This document shows, piece after piece, positions 54,242-63,773 of a DNA stretch of 64,000 nucleotides. This stretch comes from Paraburkholderia hiiakae (lineage in GTDB: Bacteria; Pseudomonadota; Gammaproteobacteria; Burkholderiales; Burkholderiaceae). Position 1 is the first letter of the stretch; every line of letters starts with the position of its first letter. The stretch is from assembly GCF_904848665.1 (NCBI RefSeq), contig NZ_CAJHCQ010000011.1, forward strand, positions 186,001 to 250,000. Reading direction: 5' to 3'. The notes under the pieces were generated by a model, which did not search any database, was not told where the DNA came from, and was given only the letters and a program-made list of their open reading frames with translations. Position numbers and translations under genes: made by a program.

Positions 54242-55306
54242 TCAATTTCCAACGCCCAGATACGGATTGCGTCTCACATTCGCCGAGCAGAAAATCCGGA
54301 ACTCCACCGGCCCCGGAGGCGCGGGCGTTTCGAGCACGCCGCATGCGTTGAGCGCATGCTGCAGCGCTGAGATGACCTGCCCGTCGGGGTCCTGGTCGAT
54401 GGCGATGTCCATGGTCCCCTCCTCGATGTACTGGCGGTGCAGGTCGAGCATTTCATGGCCTGCCCACACGATCTTTCCCGTCGCGCCCACCTTGCGCAAC
54501 GCGGCCTCGATTCCCGCCGACGCGTAGCCGCTGTTGTAGATGCCGACCACGTCGCCGCGTTTGAGCGACTTGAGCACCGCGCGATGACATTGGTCCACGT
54601 CATCGAGCGTTTCCACGGCTTCCTCGTCGCAAACGAGATGCGGAAACGATTCAGCCAATTGCTCGCGGCACCCGCTGATCCGCTCGATATGCGCGTGATA
54701 GTCCTTGCGCGAGCAGATCAGCAGCACGCGGCCCGGCTCTTTCGCGAGGCGCCCGACGAAATAGCCCGCCGTGCGGCCCGCAAGCCGGTTGTCGATGCCC
54801 GCGTAATGCACGCGCTCGACCGCATCGATATCGGTGACCATCGTCACCACGGCCTCGCCCTGGGCGATCACGCTGCGCAGCGCGTCGCGCACCGCCGCCG
54901 TATCGTGCGTGGTGACGATCAAGCCCGCGCGTTTGTAATTCGGCTTCAGGATGGCGCGGGTAATGACGGCGTCGTCGGCTTCGGGCAGGAACTGCCGGTG
55001 CAGCACGATGCGCCGGTCGAGCATTTGCATGGAGCGTTCGAGGCCCAGTGTCAGCCGCTGAAAAAACGGCGTGCTGTTTTGCGGCAGCAAAACGTCGATA
55101 TGCACCAGCCCGTGATGCGTTTCGGGTAGTACACGCGGCACGCCGAGCTGGCGGGCGGCCGTTACGACACGCGCGCGCATCGCGGCGGACACGCTGCCGC
55201 GCTCGTTGAGCACGCGGTCGACCGTGGCGGGGCTCACGCCCGCGGCTTCGGCAATCTCCACGAAACGCGCCGTGCGCTTGCGGCGCGGCGAAGCGGTGTC
55301 CGTCAT
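54242..55306 (-). CDS. LacI-family regulator
   Basis: 354 aa. HTH: FVEIAEAAGVSPATVDRVLNERGSVSAAMRARVVTAARQLG, with a periplasmic-binding core that has a helical segment typical of the Peripla_BP_4 type (ribose/inositol-like; MVTDIDAVERVHYAGIDNRLAGRTAGYFVGRLA). GGAGA precedes the ATG at 55306. It reads toward the isomerase at 53365. Copies of a 29-base element lie upstream of that isomerase and in its own upstream region, so it may control both. Confidence 0.9.
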   Translation of the reverse strand: MTDTASPRRKRTARFVEIAEAAGVSPATVDRVLNERGSVSAAMRARVVTAARQLGVPRVLPETHHGLVHIDVLLPQNSTPFFQRLTLGLERSMQMLDRRIVLHRQFLPEADDAVITRAILKPNYKRAGLIVTTHDTAAVRDALRSVIAQGEAVVTMVTDIDAVERVHYAGIDNRLAGRTAGYFVGRLAKEPGRVLLICSRKDYHAHIERISGCREQLAESFPHLVCDEEAVETLDDVDQCHRAVLKSLKRGDVVGIYNSGYASAGIEAALRKVGATGKIVWAGHEMLDLHRQYIEEGTMDIAIDQDPDGQVISALQHALNACGVLETPAPPGPVEFRIFCSANVRRNPYLGVGN

Positions 55307-55407
55307 GGGGCGTCTCCATCCGTTTTGTTGTCTGCTCGGCATTGACAAACCCGCGCGCGGCGTAGTCGCATTGCAGCACGAAGCGGCTTGATCCGCCGCG
55401 TTGCCGC

Positions 55408-55436
55408 TGACGAAAAATCATCAATCTTTTCGTTGA
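55408..55436. repeat. Copied 29-base element, copy 2 (candidate LacI operator)
   Basis: Begins TGACGAAA, contains TCATCAA and ends TTTTCGTTGA. It lies 102 bases upstream of the LacI gene start and directly before the isomerase fragment. It differs from the copy at 53043-53071 at five positions. Confidence 0.7.
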
Positions 55437-55776
55437 GGCGAGTCATCATCATCACCTCGCGGGCGAAGACATTTTCTATCCCGATCTCACGGGCCTCGTG
55501 CACATCTCAGGCGTGGAAGACAGCGCGCGGAAAGTGGACGAGATGCGCGACGGCCATCGCGTGCTCGTGGGCCGCGACGACTGTCTCGGCAACGTGCGCC
55601 AGCTCGCGGCGCTGCGCGCGCGTGGCTACCGCGGTTACGCCTCGTACGAACCGTTCGCCGATGAAATCGCTCAGGCCAGCGACATCGAGCAGCGTCTCGC
55701 GGCGAGCATGAGCCATATCCGCGAAGCGCTCGACGTCGCAATGGATGAGCCACGCCAATTGGCCACTGCGGCGTAG
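55411..55776 (+). pseudogene. 3' fragment of a TIM-barrel isomerase
   Basis: The frame from the TGA at 55408 reads through SHHHHLAGEDIFYPDLTGLVHISG and VEDSARKVDEMRDGHRVLVGRDD, then LRARGYRGYASYEPFADEI, ending at TAG. This is the C-terminal third of a hydroxypyruvate isomerase/IolI-like barrel (catalytic H-H-L and final SYEPF). The first two thirds and a start codon are missing. The gene was probably cut at the copied element. Confidence 0.6.
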
Positions 55777-55938
55777 GGAGTGCGCATTGGGAATGCGTCA
55801 TGCGTCTGATTTCGACTCGCAGGTGACGCCTCCATCGAAGCAAAAACGACGTCCTTTGATACACTGCCGCAGGAGCGAGGCCGGTGTTCGTGCCGTGCAA
55901 ACTCACGCAGACAGACGAGAATCATAATAAGGAACGTC

Positions 55939-56256
55939 ATGACAAGGAATGTTCGATGGAGTTCGGCCCTGCGGACTACGATTGGTCTGGTCGGCCTGCT
56001 GATCGCGCACGCGGCGCTGGCAGATGGTCAGTCGTCCTATGATGATTGTATGCTGTCTGGATTGCGCGACGCCCGCAATGAGGCTGCATCGAACTATATC
56101 CAGCGCTCGTGCTACGCGCTGTATCGGAATGGCGAAATGCTGTTGCCGCGCGAGAAGGCATACCACGAGTGCATCCTGCAGAATATGCCGGGCGCGAGAG
56201 AACCGTCCGCGATTTCACGGATCGCTCAGATCTGCTCCCGGCGGGGGCAGATGTAA
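55939..56256 (+). CDS. Small secreted four-cysteine protein
   Basis: 105 aa. Signal peptide (TTIGLVGLLIAHAALA) then a mature part with cysteines in SYDDCMLSG, IQRSCYAL, YHECILQN and IAQICSRRG. The spacing resembles the VF_A0006 family of periplasmic four-cysteine proteins, though I cannot confirm it. AAGGAA precedes the ATG. A bidirectional terminator follows. Function unknown. Confidence 0.65.
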   Translation: MTRNVRWSSALRTTIGLVGLLIAHAALADGQSSYDDCMLSGLRDARNEAASNYIQRSCYALYRNGEMLLPREKAYHECILQNMPGAREPSAISRIAQICSRRGQM

Positions 56257-56289
56257 GTCCGTGTCCACGGGCTCCCTGCGACGCGCCAT

Positions 56290-56320
56290 AAAAAAAGCCC
56301 ACGTGAAGTGGGCTTTTTTC
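56290..56320. terminator. Bidirectional Rho-independent terminator
   Basis: AAAAAAGCCCAC (56291-56302) pairs with GTGGGCTTTTTT (56308-56319) around GTGAA. Both strands end in T runs. It separates the four-cysteine gene from the convergent mmsA gene. Confidence 0.92.
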
Positions 56321-56336
56321 CTCTCACCAACAGTCG

Positions 56337-57848
56337 TTACTTCGCCACCGGCATCGAAAACTCCGCACCCTTTTCGGTGCTTTCCGGCCAGCGCTGCATG
56401 ATCGACTTCTGCTTCGTATAGAAGCGCACGCCTTCTTCGCCATACGCGTGCATGTCGCCAAAGAGGCTGCGCTTCCAGCCGCCAAAGCCGTGCCATGCCA
56501 TCGGCACCGGAATCGGCACATTGATGCCCACCATGCCCACTTCGATCTGGCGGCCGAACTCGCGCGCCACGTTGCCGTCGCGCGTAAAGCAGGCCACGCC
56601 GTTGCCGAACTCGTGGTCGTTGATCAGTTGCACCGCTTCGGCAAAATCCCTGGCGCGCACGCAGGCGAGCACCGGCCCGAAGATCTCTTCCTTGTAGATG
56701 CGCATTTCAGGCGTGACGTTGTCGAACAGCGTGCCGCCGGTGAAGAAGCCATCTTCATGGCCGGGCACCTTCAGGCCGCGCCCATCGACCACGAGCGTCG
56801 CGCCTTCTTCCACGCCGGTCGCGATATAGCCTTCGATGCGCTCGAGCGCCTGCTTCGTGACGATCGGGCCCATTTCCGCGTCGGCTTCCATGCCGTTCTT
56901 GATCTTCAGCGTGCGGGCGCGCTCGGCGAGGCGCGGCACGATCTTGTCGGCGACATCGCCCACCAGCACGGCCACCGAGATCGCCATGCAGCGCTCGCCG
57001 GCCGACCCGTAGCCCGCGCCGATCAGCGCATCCACGGTTTGTTCGATATCGGCGTCGGGCATCACGACCATATGGTTCTTCGCGCCGCCCAGCGCCTGCA
57101 CGCGCTTGCCGTGCTTCGCGCCGGTCTCGTAGATATAGTTCGCGATCGGTGTGGAGCCCACGAAGCTCACAGCCTTCACGTCGCGGTGCGCGAGGAGGGC
57201 GTCGACCACGACCTTGTCGCCCTGGACGACGTTGAACACGCCGTCGGGCAGGCCCGCTTCCTTGAGCAGACGCGCCATGAAAAGCGAAGCCGAAGGATCG
57301 CGCTCGCTAGGCTTGAGGATGAACGTGCAGCCCGCTGCGAGCGCCACCGGGAACATCCAGCACGGCACCATGCAGGGGAAGTTGAACGGCGTGATGCCGG
57401 CCACCACGCCCAGCGGTTGGCGCACGGTCCAGTTGTCCATGCCCGTGGAAACCTGCTCGGTGTAGTCGCCCTTGAGCAGTTGCGGAATGCCGCAGGCAAA
57501 TTCGATCACGTCGATGCCGCGCGCGACTTCGCCCTGCGCGTCGGAGAACACCTTGCCATGCTCGGCCGTGATGATGGCCGCGAGTTCGTCCTTGTGGCGA
57601 TTCATCAGTTCGAGAAAACGCAGCATGACGCGCGCGCGGCGAATGGGCGGCGTGTCGCGCCAGGCCGGGAACGCGGCTTTCGCGCTCGCCACGGCGGCGT
57701 CCACATCGGCCGCTTCGCCCAGCACGAGGCGGCGCGCGGTGGCGCCGGTCGCGGGGTTGAAGATCGCTTGCGTACGGTCGCCCGCGCCGCGTTCGGTCTT
57801 GCCGCCGATAAAGTGGATCACGTCTGCGGAATCGGTGTAGGCCTGCAT
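56337..57848 (-). CDS. mmsA: CoA-acylating methylmalonate-semialdehyde dehydrogenase
   Basis: 503 aa, full length. It converts (methyl)malonate semialdehyde and CoA to propionyl- or acetyl-CoA with NAD+, in valine and inositol breakdown. [21 protein letters not shown] (oxyanion Asn), QALGGAKNH, and the catalytic Cys in [11 protein letters not shown] are present; the last is typical of MmsA. A palindrome and a LysR gene lie divergent upstream. A terminator follows on the other side at 56290. Confidence 0.95.
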   Translation of the reverse strand: MQAYTDSADVIHFIGGKTERGAGDRTQAIFNPATGATARRLVLGEAADVDAAVASAKAAFPAWRDTPPIRRARVMLRFLELMNRHKDELAAIITAEHGKVFSDAQGEVARGIDVIEFACGIPQLLKGDYTEQVSTGMDNWTVRQPLGVVAGITPFNFPCMVPCWMFPVALAAGCTFILKPSERDPSASLFMARLLKEAGLPDGVFNVVQGDKVVVDALLAHRDVKAVSFVGSTPIANYIYETGAKHGKRVQALGGAKNHMVVMPDADIEQTVDALIGAGYGSAGERCMAISVAVLVGDVADKIVPRLAERARTLKIKNGMEADAEMGPIVTKQALERIEGYIATGVEEGATLVVDGRGLKVPGHEDGFFTGGTLFDNVTPEMRIYKEEIFGPVLACVRARDFAEAVQLINDHEFGNGVACFTRDGNVAREFGRQIEVGMVGINVPIPVPMAWHGFGGWKRSLFGDMHAYGEEGVRFYTKQKSIMQRWPESTEKGAEFSMPVAK

Positions 57849-57926
57849 GTCATCTCCTCGTCTGGTGAGTGCGTGCCGCCAGTCTACGGAGACCGCGGAG
57901 GCGGGGAAAGACTCTGTCGCTGAATT

Positions 57927-57950
57927 GATTGTTTTCAGCTGTGAACAATC
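57927..57950. promoter_or_regulatory. Candidate LysR operator between mmsA and LysR
   Basis: GATTGTT (57927-57933) pairs with AACAATC (57944-57950), and an inner TTCAGCTG-TGAA extends the symmetry to 20 of 24 bases. It fits a LysR site and lies 78 bases from the mmsA ATG and 82 from the LysR ATG. Confidence 0.7.
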
Positions 57951-58032
57951 GCTTGCAGAGTCTGTGAAAGATGCGCAGACGGCATGCTAGTATCGGCGCG
58001 GGGATCACGAGTTTTGACGCGGACTTTCGTTC

Positions 58033-58974
58033 ATGGATACGCAGCGAGTCGAGGCACTCTGGACGCATTTGCACTGGCTCAATGTGCTCGCCACACAGGG
58101 CAGCTATACCGCGGCGGCGGCGCGCCTGGGCGTAAGCAAGGCGGCCGTGAGCCAGCGCATTGCCGAACTGGAGCGGGTGGCGGGCGTGCCGCTTGTGCAG
58201 CGCACCACGCGCAGCGTGCGCTTCACGGAGGCGGGGCTGCGGCTCGTGGAAGACACTCGCGCGCAGTTCGACAGTATTGCCGCCAGTTTTGCGAGCGTGC
58301 GCGAGATGGCCGATGTCGCGCGCGGCACCGTGCGCGTCACCGCGCCCGTGGCGTTCGCGCGCCAGCAACTGGTGCCGCGGCTTGCGCAGTTTTCGCGCGC
58401 CCATCCCGAAGTGCGCGTGCAACTGGAGCTTTCCGACCGGCTGACCTCGATCGCGACCGAAGGGTTCGATCTCGCGATCCGCCATAGCGCGCAGGTGCCC
58501 GAAACTCACGTGGCCTGGAAGCTGTGCGACACGCGCTCGGTCATTGTCGCCACGCGCACTTACCTCAAGCAGCGCGGCACGCCGCAAACGCCCGCCGATC
58601 TCGCCCAGCACGACTGTCTGTTCTATCCCCGCGCGCTGGGCGCGGGCGTGTGGACGTTCGAAAAAGCCGGCCGCCGCGCGCAAGGCGCGCGCGAGACGGT
58701 GACGGTGAACGGCCCGTTCTCGGCCAACAACAGCGAAGCGCTGCGCGACGCGGCGCTCGAACATCTCGGCATCGCGCTGCTACCCGACTTCAGCGCGCAG
58801 GCCGCGCTGCAGGCCGGCAAGCTCGCGGTGCTGCTGGCCGACTGGCGTCCGGTGGGCGCGTTCGCTTCGCAACTGCACGTCGTGCGGCCGTATGGGGCGC
58901 AAGTGCCGCGTGCGGTCAAGCACTTTACGGAGTTCCTGCGGCAGACGTTCAAGGATGGCTTTCCGCTGGTGTGA
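58033..58974 (+). CDS. LysR-family transcriptional regulator
   Basis: 313 aa. HTH: LNVLATQGSYTAAAARLGVSKAAVSQRIAELERVAGVPLVQRTTRSVRFTEAG. Effector domain of the same branch as the 52.1 kb gene (GTVRVTAPVAFARQQLVPRLAQFSRAHP). It is divergent from mmsA with a palindrome between, so mmsA is its likely target. Confidence 0.9.
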   Translation: MDTQRVEALWTHLHWLNVLATQGSYTAAAARLGVSKAAVSQRIAELERVAGVPLVQRTTRSVRFTEAGLRLVEDTRAQFDSIAASFASVREMADVARGTVRVTAPVAFARQQLVPRLAQFSRAHPEVRVQLELSDRLTSIATEGFDLAIRHSAQVPETHVAWKLCDTRSVIVATRTYLKQRGTPQTPADLAQHDCLFYPRALGAGVWTFEKAGRRAQGARETVTVNGPFSANNSEALRDAALEHLGIALLPDFSAQAALQAGKLAVLLADWRPVGAFASQLHVVRPYGAQVPRAVKHFTEFLRQTFKDGFPLV

Positions 58975-59083
58975 CGCGCGCACGCAGCCATGCCTTCGCC
59001 TTGCTGATGTGTTTTTGATAGCTTTTTGGTATCCCCGGCGCCGGGTGCCAACGCTATGCTTGAGTCAAATCGGAGGCAGACGC

Positions 59084-60286
59084 ATGAATCAGCACGAGAC
59101 ACCCGTGGTGGATTTGGGGCGGCAATGGTACGCCGAGCGAGAGTGCTCGCTAGAGGCATTCGTGAACCGGCTGCACGACGACGGCCGCTCGTTGCGTTTC
59201 GCGAGCGATGTGCGGCAGCGCATTCCCGTGTACGGCTGCCAGGCACTCCAGAGCGTGCTTGACGACGCGACGCAGCGCGCGCAATTGCAGGCCGAGTGGG
59301 CGTACGTGCTGCACGACGGCGCCGGCGTGCTGGTGCTCGAACGCGCTTACGCCAACACGCAGCTAGTGGACGAAGCGACCGCCGTGTTCGAATCCATCAT
59401 TCGCGACGAGCGGGAGAAGGGCGCGAGTGGTGCGGACCATTTTGCCAAGGCAGGCGCGAACGACCGCATATGGAACGCGCAACAGAAGCTCTGCCTCGAG
59501 GCGCCCGCCGTATTCGTCGATTACTTCGCGAACCTGCCGCTCATGGCCCTATGCGAGGCATGGCTCGGCCCGTGCTATCAGATGACCTCGCAGGTCAACG
59601 TCGTGCGTCCTGGCGGCGCGGCGCAGGAGGCGCACCGCGACTATCACCTGGGATTCCAGACGATCGAGGAGGCGCAACGCTATCCGGCGCACGTGCATCA
59701 CGTATCGCCTTTCCTCACGCTCCAGGGGGCGGTGGCGCACAGCGATATGCCGCTCGAGAGCGGGCCGACCAAACTCTTGCCATACTCGCAGCGCTATGCA
59801 GAGGGCTATCTTGCATGGCGGCGCGCTGATTTCCGCGCGTATTTCGAAGCGCATTGCGTGCAGTTGCCGCTCGCAAAGGGCGACGCCTTGTTCTTCAATC
59901 CCGCGCTATTTCATGCGGCGGGCGCGAACCGCACCGCCGACGTGCAGCGCATGGCGAACCTGCTGCAGGTTTCATCGGCGATGGGTCGCGCAATGGAGGC
60001 GCTCGACCGCACGAGCATGTGCGAAGCGATCTATCCCGTGCTGCACGAGCGCCGAACGAAAGGCGGCTCGGGGGTTGCAGTCGAACTCGCGAGCGTTGCG
60101 GCCATCGCGTCGTGCGCGGAAGGCTATCCGTTTCCCACGAATCTCGACCGCGACCCGCCCGTGGGCGGCCTCGCGCCAGAAAGCCAGCAGGCGCTCATGC
60201 AGCGCGCGCTGCGCGAGGACTGGGAACCGGGCAGATTCGCGCAGGCGTTGCGCGCGCATGACGCGCGACGCGATCCTGCGACCTGA
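59084..60286 (+). CDS. Phytanoyl-CoA dioxygenase (PhyH)-family protein
   Basis: 400 aa Fe(II)/2-oxoglutarate-dependent oxygenase fold. The metal ligands are in EAHRDYHLG (His-x-Asp, near residue 187) and the later His in FNPALFHAAGANRT (near 285), with Arg for 2-oxoglutarate. CGGAGG precedes the ATG. It stands alone; its substrate cannot be told. Its stop is four bases from the convergent epimerase gene. Confidence 0.8.
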   Translation: MNQHETPVVDLGRQWYAERECSLEAFVNRLHDDGRSLRFASDVRQRIPVYGCQALQSVLDDATQRAQLQAEWAYVLHDGAGVLVLERAYANTQLVDEATAVFESIIRDEREKGASGADHFAKAGANDRIWNAQQKLCLEAPAVFVDYFANLPLMALCEAWLGPCYQMTSQVNVVRPGGAAQEAHRDYHLGFQTIEEAQRYPAHVHHVSPFLTLQGAVAHSDMPLESGPTKLLPYSQRYAEGYLAWRRADFRAYFEAHCVQLPLAKGDALFFNPALFHAAGANRTADVQRMANLLQVSSAMGRAMEALDRTSMCEAIYPVLHERRTKGGSGVAVELASVAAIASCAEGYPFPTNLDRDPPVGGLAPESQQALMQRALREDWEPGRFAQALRAHDARRDPAT

Positions 60287-60289
60287 AGC

Positions 60290-61183
60290 TCACACCTCGG
60301 CGAAGCGCGCTTCGTTCAGATCGGCGATGAGCGTCGGACCGGTCGGGCGCCAGCCGAGCCGCGCCTGGGTGAGCGCGCTCGAAGCGGGCATGTCCATACC
60401 GACGAACATACCCATCCACCCGAAATGCGCGGCCGCGTCCTCCGGCGCGATCGAACCGGCCGGCAGGCCGAGCCCGCGGCCGAGCGCCTCGGCGATTTCG
60501 CGGCTGCTCACGCCTTCTTCGCCGACCGCGTGATAGCGCGCGCCGGGCTGCCCTTTTTCCACGGCGAGGCGGTAGAGGCGCACGACGTCGGACAGATGGC
60601 CGGCCGGCCAGCGGTTCTGACCGTCGCCCACGTAGGCGCAAACACCTTTTTCGCGTGCGATCGCTACGAGCGGCGTAATGAGCCCCTGGCGCAACGGGTT
60701 GTGGACTTGCGGCAGCCGCACCGCGCCCACGTTGAGCCCCTGTTCCAGCAGCACTTGCCCGGCCAGTTCGGACGCAATGCGCGGGTTGGGATGGCTCGTA
60801 TTGAGGACGTCTTCGCTCGCCAGCTCGCCGTGCGCTCCGCTGCCGATGCCCGTGCCGGAGGTGATGAGCAACGGTCGCCCGGAGCCGGCGAGCGCGGCGC
60901 CGAGTGCCGCAATGGCGCGCTTGTCCTTTTCGCAGTTCTCGACGAAGCGCGAGAAGTCATGATCGAAGGCGGTATGGATCACGGCGTCCGCCTGCTCCGC
61001 GCCGCTGCACAGCGTTTGCGGGTCCTCCAGCGTGCCGCGATGTACATGGGCGCCCGCCTTGGCGAGCGCCTGTGCGCCGGCTTCCGAGCGGGTCATGCCA
61101 ATCACCTCGTGACCGGCTTCGATGAGTTCCGGCACGAGCGCCGAGCCGATGAAGCCGGTCGCACCGGTCAGAAAAATACGCAT
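60290..61183 (-). CDS. NAD-dependent epimerase/dehydratase-like SDR
   Basis: 297 aa. FLTGATGFIGSALVPELIEAGHEV is the extended-SDR cofactor motif. ASELAGQVLLEQGLNVGAVRLPQVHNP replaces the usual Tyr-x3-Lys region, so catalysis may be atypical. It is divergent from an HTH regulator 80 bases away, which probably controls it. Confidence 0.86.
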   Translation of the reverse strand: MRIFLTGATGFIGSALVPELIEAGHEVIGMTRSEAGAQALAKAGAHVHRGTLEDPQTLCSGAEQADAVIHTAFDHDFSRFVENCEKDKRAIAALGAALAGSGRPLLITSGTGIGSGAHGELASEDVLNTSHPNPRIASELAGQVLLEQGLNVGAVRLPQVHNPLRQGLITPLVAIAREKGVCAYVGDGQNRWPAGHLSDVVRLYRLAVEKGQPGARYHAVGEEGVSSREIAEALGRGLGLPAGSIAPEDAAAHFGWMGMFVGMDMPASSALTQARLGWRPTGPTLIADLNEARFAEV

Positions 61184-61263
61184 GGTCGCTTCTCCTGGGT
61201 CGTGACTGGCGTACTATCTCCAAATTCTTTATACCGTTAAAGTAGTGAGTTCATCATATTAAG

Positions 61264-62109
61264 ATGACTAACAGGCTGTCCATTCCGATCCACTCGGCCG
61301 GCTCGCTCGGCGACTTCCTGAGGCGTTGCCGCACGCGGCTCGACCCGGCGAGTTTCGGCTTCAGCGGCCGCCGCCGCACGCCCGGGTTGCGCCGCGAAGA
61401 AGTGGCGCAGCGCGCCAACATCAGTCCGACCTGGTACACGTGGCTCGAACAGGGGCGCGGCGGCGCGCCTTCGCCGGAGGTGCTCGAGCGCATATGCAGC
61501 GCGCTGATGCTCACCGATCCGGAGCGCGAACACCTCTTCATGCTGGGGCTCGGGCGGCCGCCCGAAGTGCGCTACCGGCCCGTGGACGGGGTCAATCCGC
61601 GGCTGCAACGCCTGCTCGACTCGCTGCGCTTCAGCCCCGCCATCGTCAAGACGGCTACCTGGGAGGTCGTAGCCTGGAATCGCGCCGCCGCCGTCGTGCT
61701 GACTGACTACGGCAAGCTGCCGCCCGGTCAGCGCAATATTCTGCGCTTCCTGTTCTGCAACCCGGACGTGCGCGCCAAGCAGCACGACTGGGACAGCGTG
61801 GCCCGCTTCGTGGTGGGCGCGTTCCGGGCCGACGTTGCGCGCGCGGGCCTGGTTTCGGCAGTGGGTGAACTCGTCGAGGAGCTGTGCAGCGTCAGCCCCG
61901 AGTTCGACGCCCTGTGGCGCGACAACGAAGTGCTCACGCACGCGGAAGCCGACAACGTCAAGCGCCTGCACCATCCCACGCTCGGGCTGATCGCGCTGGA
62001 GCAGTCGGCGTTTTCCGTCGATGGCCGGCCGGACCTCCACATGATCGTCTACAACCCGGTCGACGCCGGGCAGGCCGAGCGCATCAAGGCGCTGATCGAG
62101 CAGTCGTGA
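61264..62109 (+). CDS. XRE-type regulator with MmyB-like ligand domain
   Basis: 281 aa. The N-terminal HTH (RRTPGLRREEVAQRANISPTWYTWLEQGRGG) is the XRE form of MmyB-like regulators. The C-terminal MLTR_LBD-like domain holds VVAWNRAAAVVLTDYGKL and NILRFLFCNPDVRAKQHDWDSVAR. It faces the epimerase and likely controls it; the ligand may be a fatty acid or other small molecule. Confidence 0.9.
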   Translation: MTNRLSIPIHSAGSLGDFLRRCRTRLDPASFGFSGRRRTPGLRREEVAQRANISPTWYTWLEQGRGGAPSPEVLERICSALMLTDPEREHLFMLGLGRPPEVRYRPVDGVNPRLQRLLDSLRFSPAIVKTATWEVVAWNRAAAVVLTDYGKLPPGQRNILRFLFCNPDVRAKQHDWDSVARFVVGAFRADVARAGLVSAVGELVEELCSVSPEFDALWRDNEVLTHAEADNVKRLHHPTLGLIALEQSAFSVDGRPDLHMIVYNPVDAGQAERIKALIEQS

Positions 62110-62294
62110 CGACGCTGTGTCCATCCTGACCTCCCTGGTCTTCCTCTCTCATCGCAACTAACCGCCTGTCCCCACGGCGGGCGCGAAGCTTGCGCGCAAG
62201 GGCCGTCCGCTGCTCGAAGTGGCGAGCGCGTATCGCTTCGCGGCTGCGAGGCAAGGACGCATTGCCTGCGCCGCATCCAACCGGGAGACGTGTC

Positions 62295-63773
62295 ATGGGA
62301 GACGAGATTCACGAGAATCATGGCTATGACCGGCGCCGTTTTCTGGCCGGTGTAGCCGCGGTTGCTGGCAGCGTTGCGCTGTCGGGGTGCGGTGGCGGCG
62401 GCGGGGGATCGGGCGCTCAGGACGGCGAAGCGCCGGCGCCATCGATTGCCGACGTTCCCTCGCCAGACGGCGCCGACCGCTATAGCCTGCCGCGCCAGGC
62501 GCTGCCCGATCCGGCGACTTCGGGCATCGATTTCATCGTGCTGGTCACGATGGAAAATCGTTCATTCGACCACTTCCTCGGCTGGGTGCCGGGCGCCGAA
62601 GGCATGCCCGCGAACCAGCAATTCGCGGACGCGTTCGGCGTGATGCAAACGCCGTTTTCGCTCGCGGCGAATTCCGCCTATGGCTACCAGGCGTGCTCGT
62701 ACCAGGACCCCAATCACAGCTACGACGGGGCCCGCACGCAACTGGCTTCCGGCGCGATGAACGGCTTTCTCCTCACGCCGGGCACGAGCCTGCACCAGGG
62801 CGACTTGCTGCCGATCGGTTACTACACCTCCGCCGATGTGCAGTTCTTCGACGCCGTGGAGAGCAGCTACACGATCGGCGACTTCTACTTCAGCGGCATC
62901 CTCACCAGCACGTTTCCCAACCGCCTCTACCTGCACAGCGGCGCAACCGATCGCCTCGACGACAGTATCGACAGTGCGTCGCTCCCCACGATCTGGGACA
63001 GGCTGAGCGCCGCGAATATCGGCTGCAACTACTACTATCACGACGTCCCGTTCACGGCGCTTTACGGCACGCGCTACGTCGGCATTTCGCATTCGTTTTC
63101 GGATTTTGTCTCGCATGCCGCGGCGGGCACGCTGCCACCGTTCTGCATGGTCGATCCGGCGTTCGCGGGCGAGCCGCAAGGCACGTCGGCGGACGATCAT
63201 CCGCACGCGGACATCCGCAACGGGGAGGCATTTCTCGGGCAGGTCTACGAGGCGTTGCGCACGAGCCCGACGTGGAACCGCACGCTGATGATCGTCGTGT
63301 ACGACGAATGGGGCGGTTTTCTCGAGCACGTCGTTCCGCCCACCAGACCGATCAGCAAGAACGAACTCGCGCTCGGCAACGACGGCAAGCTAGGTTTTCG
63401 CGTGCCGCTCGCGTTGTTGGGGCCGCGCGTTCGTGCGGGCACGGTCACGCGCTATCCGTTCGATCCGAGTTCGATTCACGCGCTGCTGCAATGGCGCTTC
63501 GGCTTGCAGCCGCTCGGCGTGCGCGGCAGCGATCCGGCGACGGTCAATCTTGCCTATGCGCTCGATTTCACCGACCCGCCTCGTACCGACGCCCCGGCGT
63601 TCACGATTGCCCAAGGCACGTTCGGCGGCGAGTGCTCAGGATTGCCCGGATTGTCGTCGTCAAACCCCGTGTCCTCGATCGATCAGTCGCAGCTTGCGAC
63701 CAACCCGAACGTTGACCGCTTCGCAGACTTGCGCGCGAAAGCGGCTTCGTTAGGATTCCAGACGGGAGGTTAG
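62295..63773 (+). CDS. Tat-exported lipoprotein phosphoesterase (acid phosphatase/phospholipase C-like)
   Basis: 492 aa. The N-terminus combines a Tat motif (DRRRFLAGVAAVAG) with a lipobox (LSGC followed by a run of Gly), so it is probably exported folded and then lipidated. The catalytic nucleophile motif ENRSFDHFLGW, FPNRLYLHSG, DDHPHADI and VVYDEWGGFLEH (metal ligands) place it in the phosphoesterase PF04185 family with phospholipase C and AcpA. It may act on phospholipids or phosphomonoesters. GGGAG precedes the ATG at 62295. The tail (GECSGLPGLSSSN) is Ser-rich. Confidence 0.9.
   Translation: MGDEIHENHGYDRRRFLAGVAAVAGSVALSGCGGGGGGSGAQDGEAPAPSIADVPSPDGADRYSLPRQALPDPATSGIDFIVLVTMENRSFDHFLGWVPGAEGMPANQQFADAFGVMQTPFSLAANSAYGYQACSYQDPNHSYDGARTQLASGAMNGFLLTPGTSLHQGDLLPIGYYTSADVQFFDAVESSYTIGDFYFSGILTSTFPNRLYLHSGATDRLDDSIDSASLPTIWDRLSAANIGCNYYYHDVPFTALYGTRYVGISHSFSDFVSHAAAGTLPPFCMVDPAFAGEPQGTSADDHPHADIRNGEAFLGQVYEALRTSPTWNRTLMIVVYDEWGGFLEHVVPPTRPISKNELALGNDGKLGFRVPLALLGPRVRAGTVTRYPFDPSSIHALLQWRFGLQPLGVRGSDPATVNLAYALDFTDPPRTDAPAFTIAQGTFGGECSGLPGLSSSNPVSSIDQSQLATNPNVDRFADLRAKAASLGFQTGG

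Noticed and set aside
56448-57923. Long plus-strand frame opposite mmsA
   Set aside because: Shadow translation; mmsA has all catalytic motifs.
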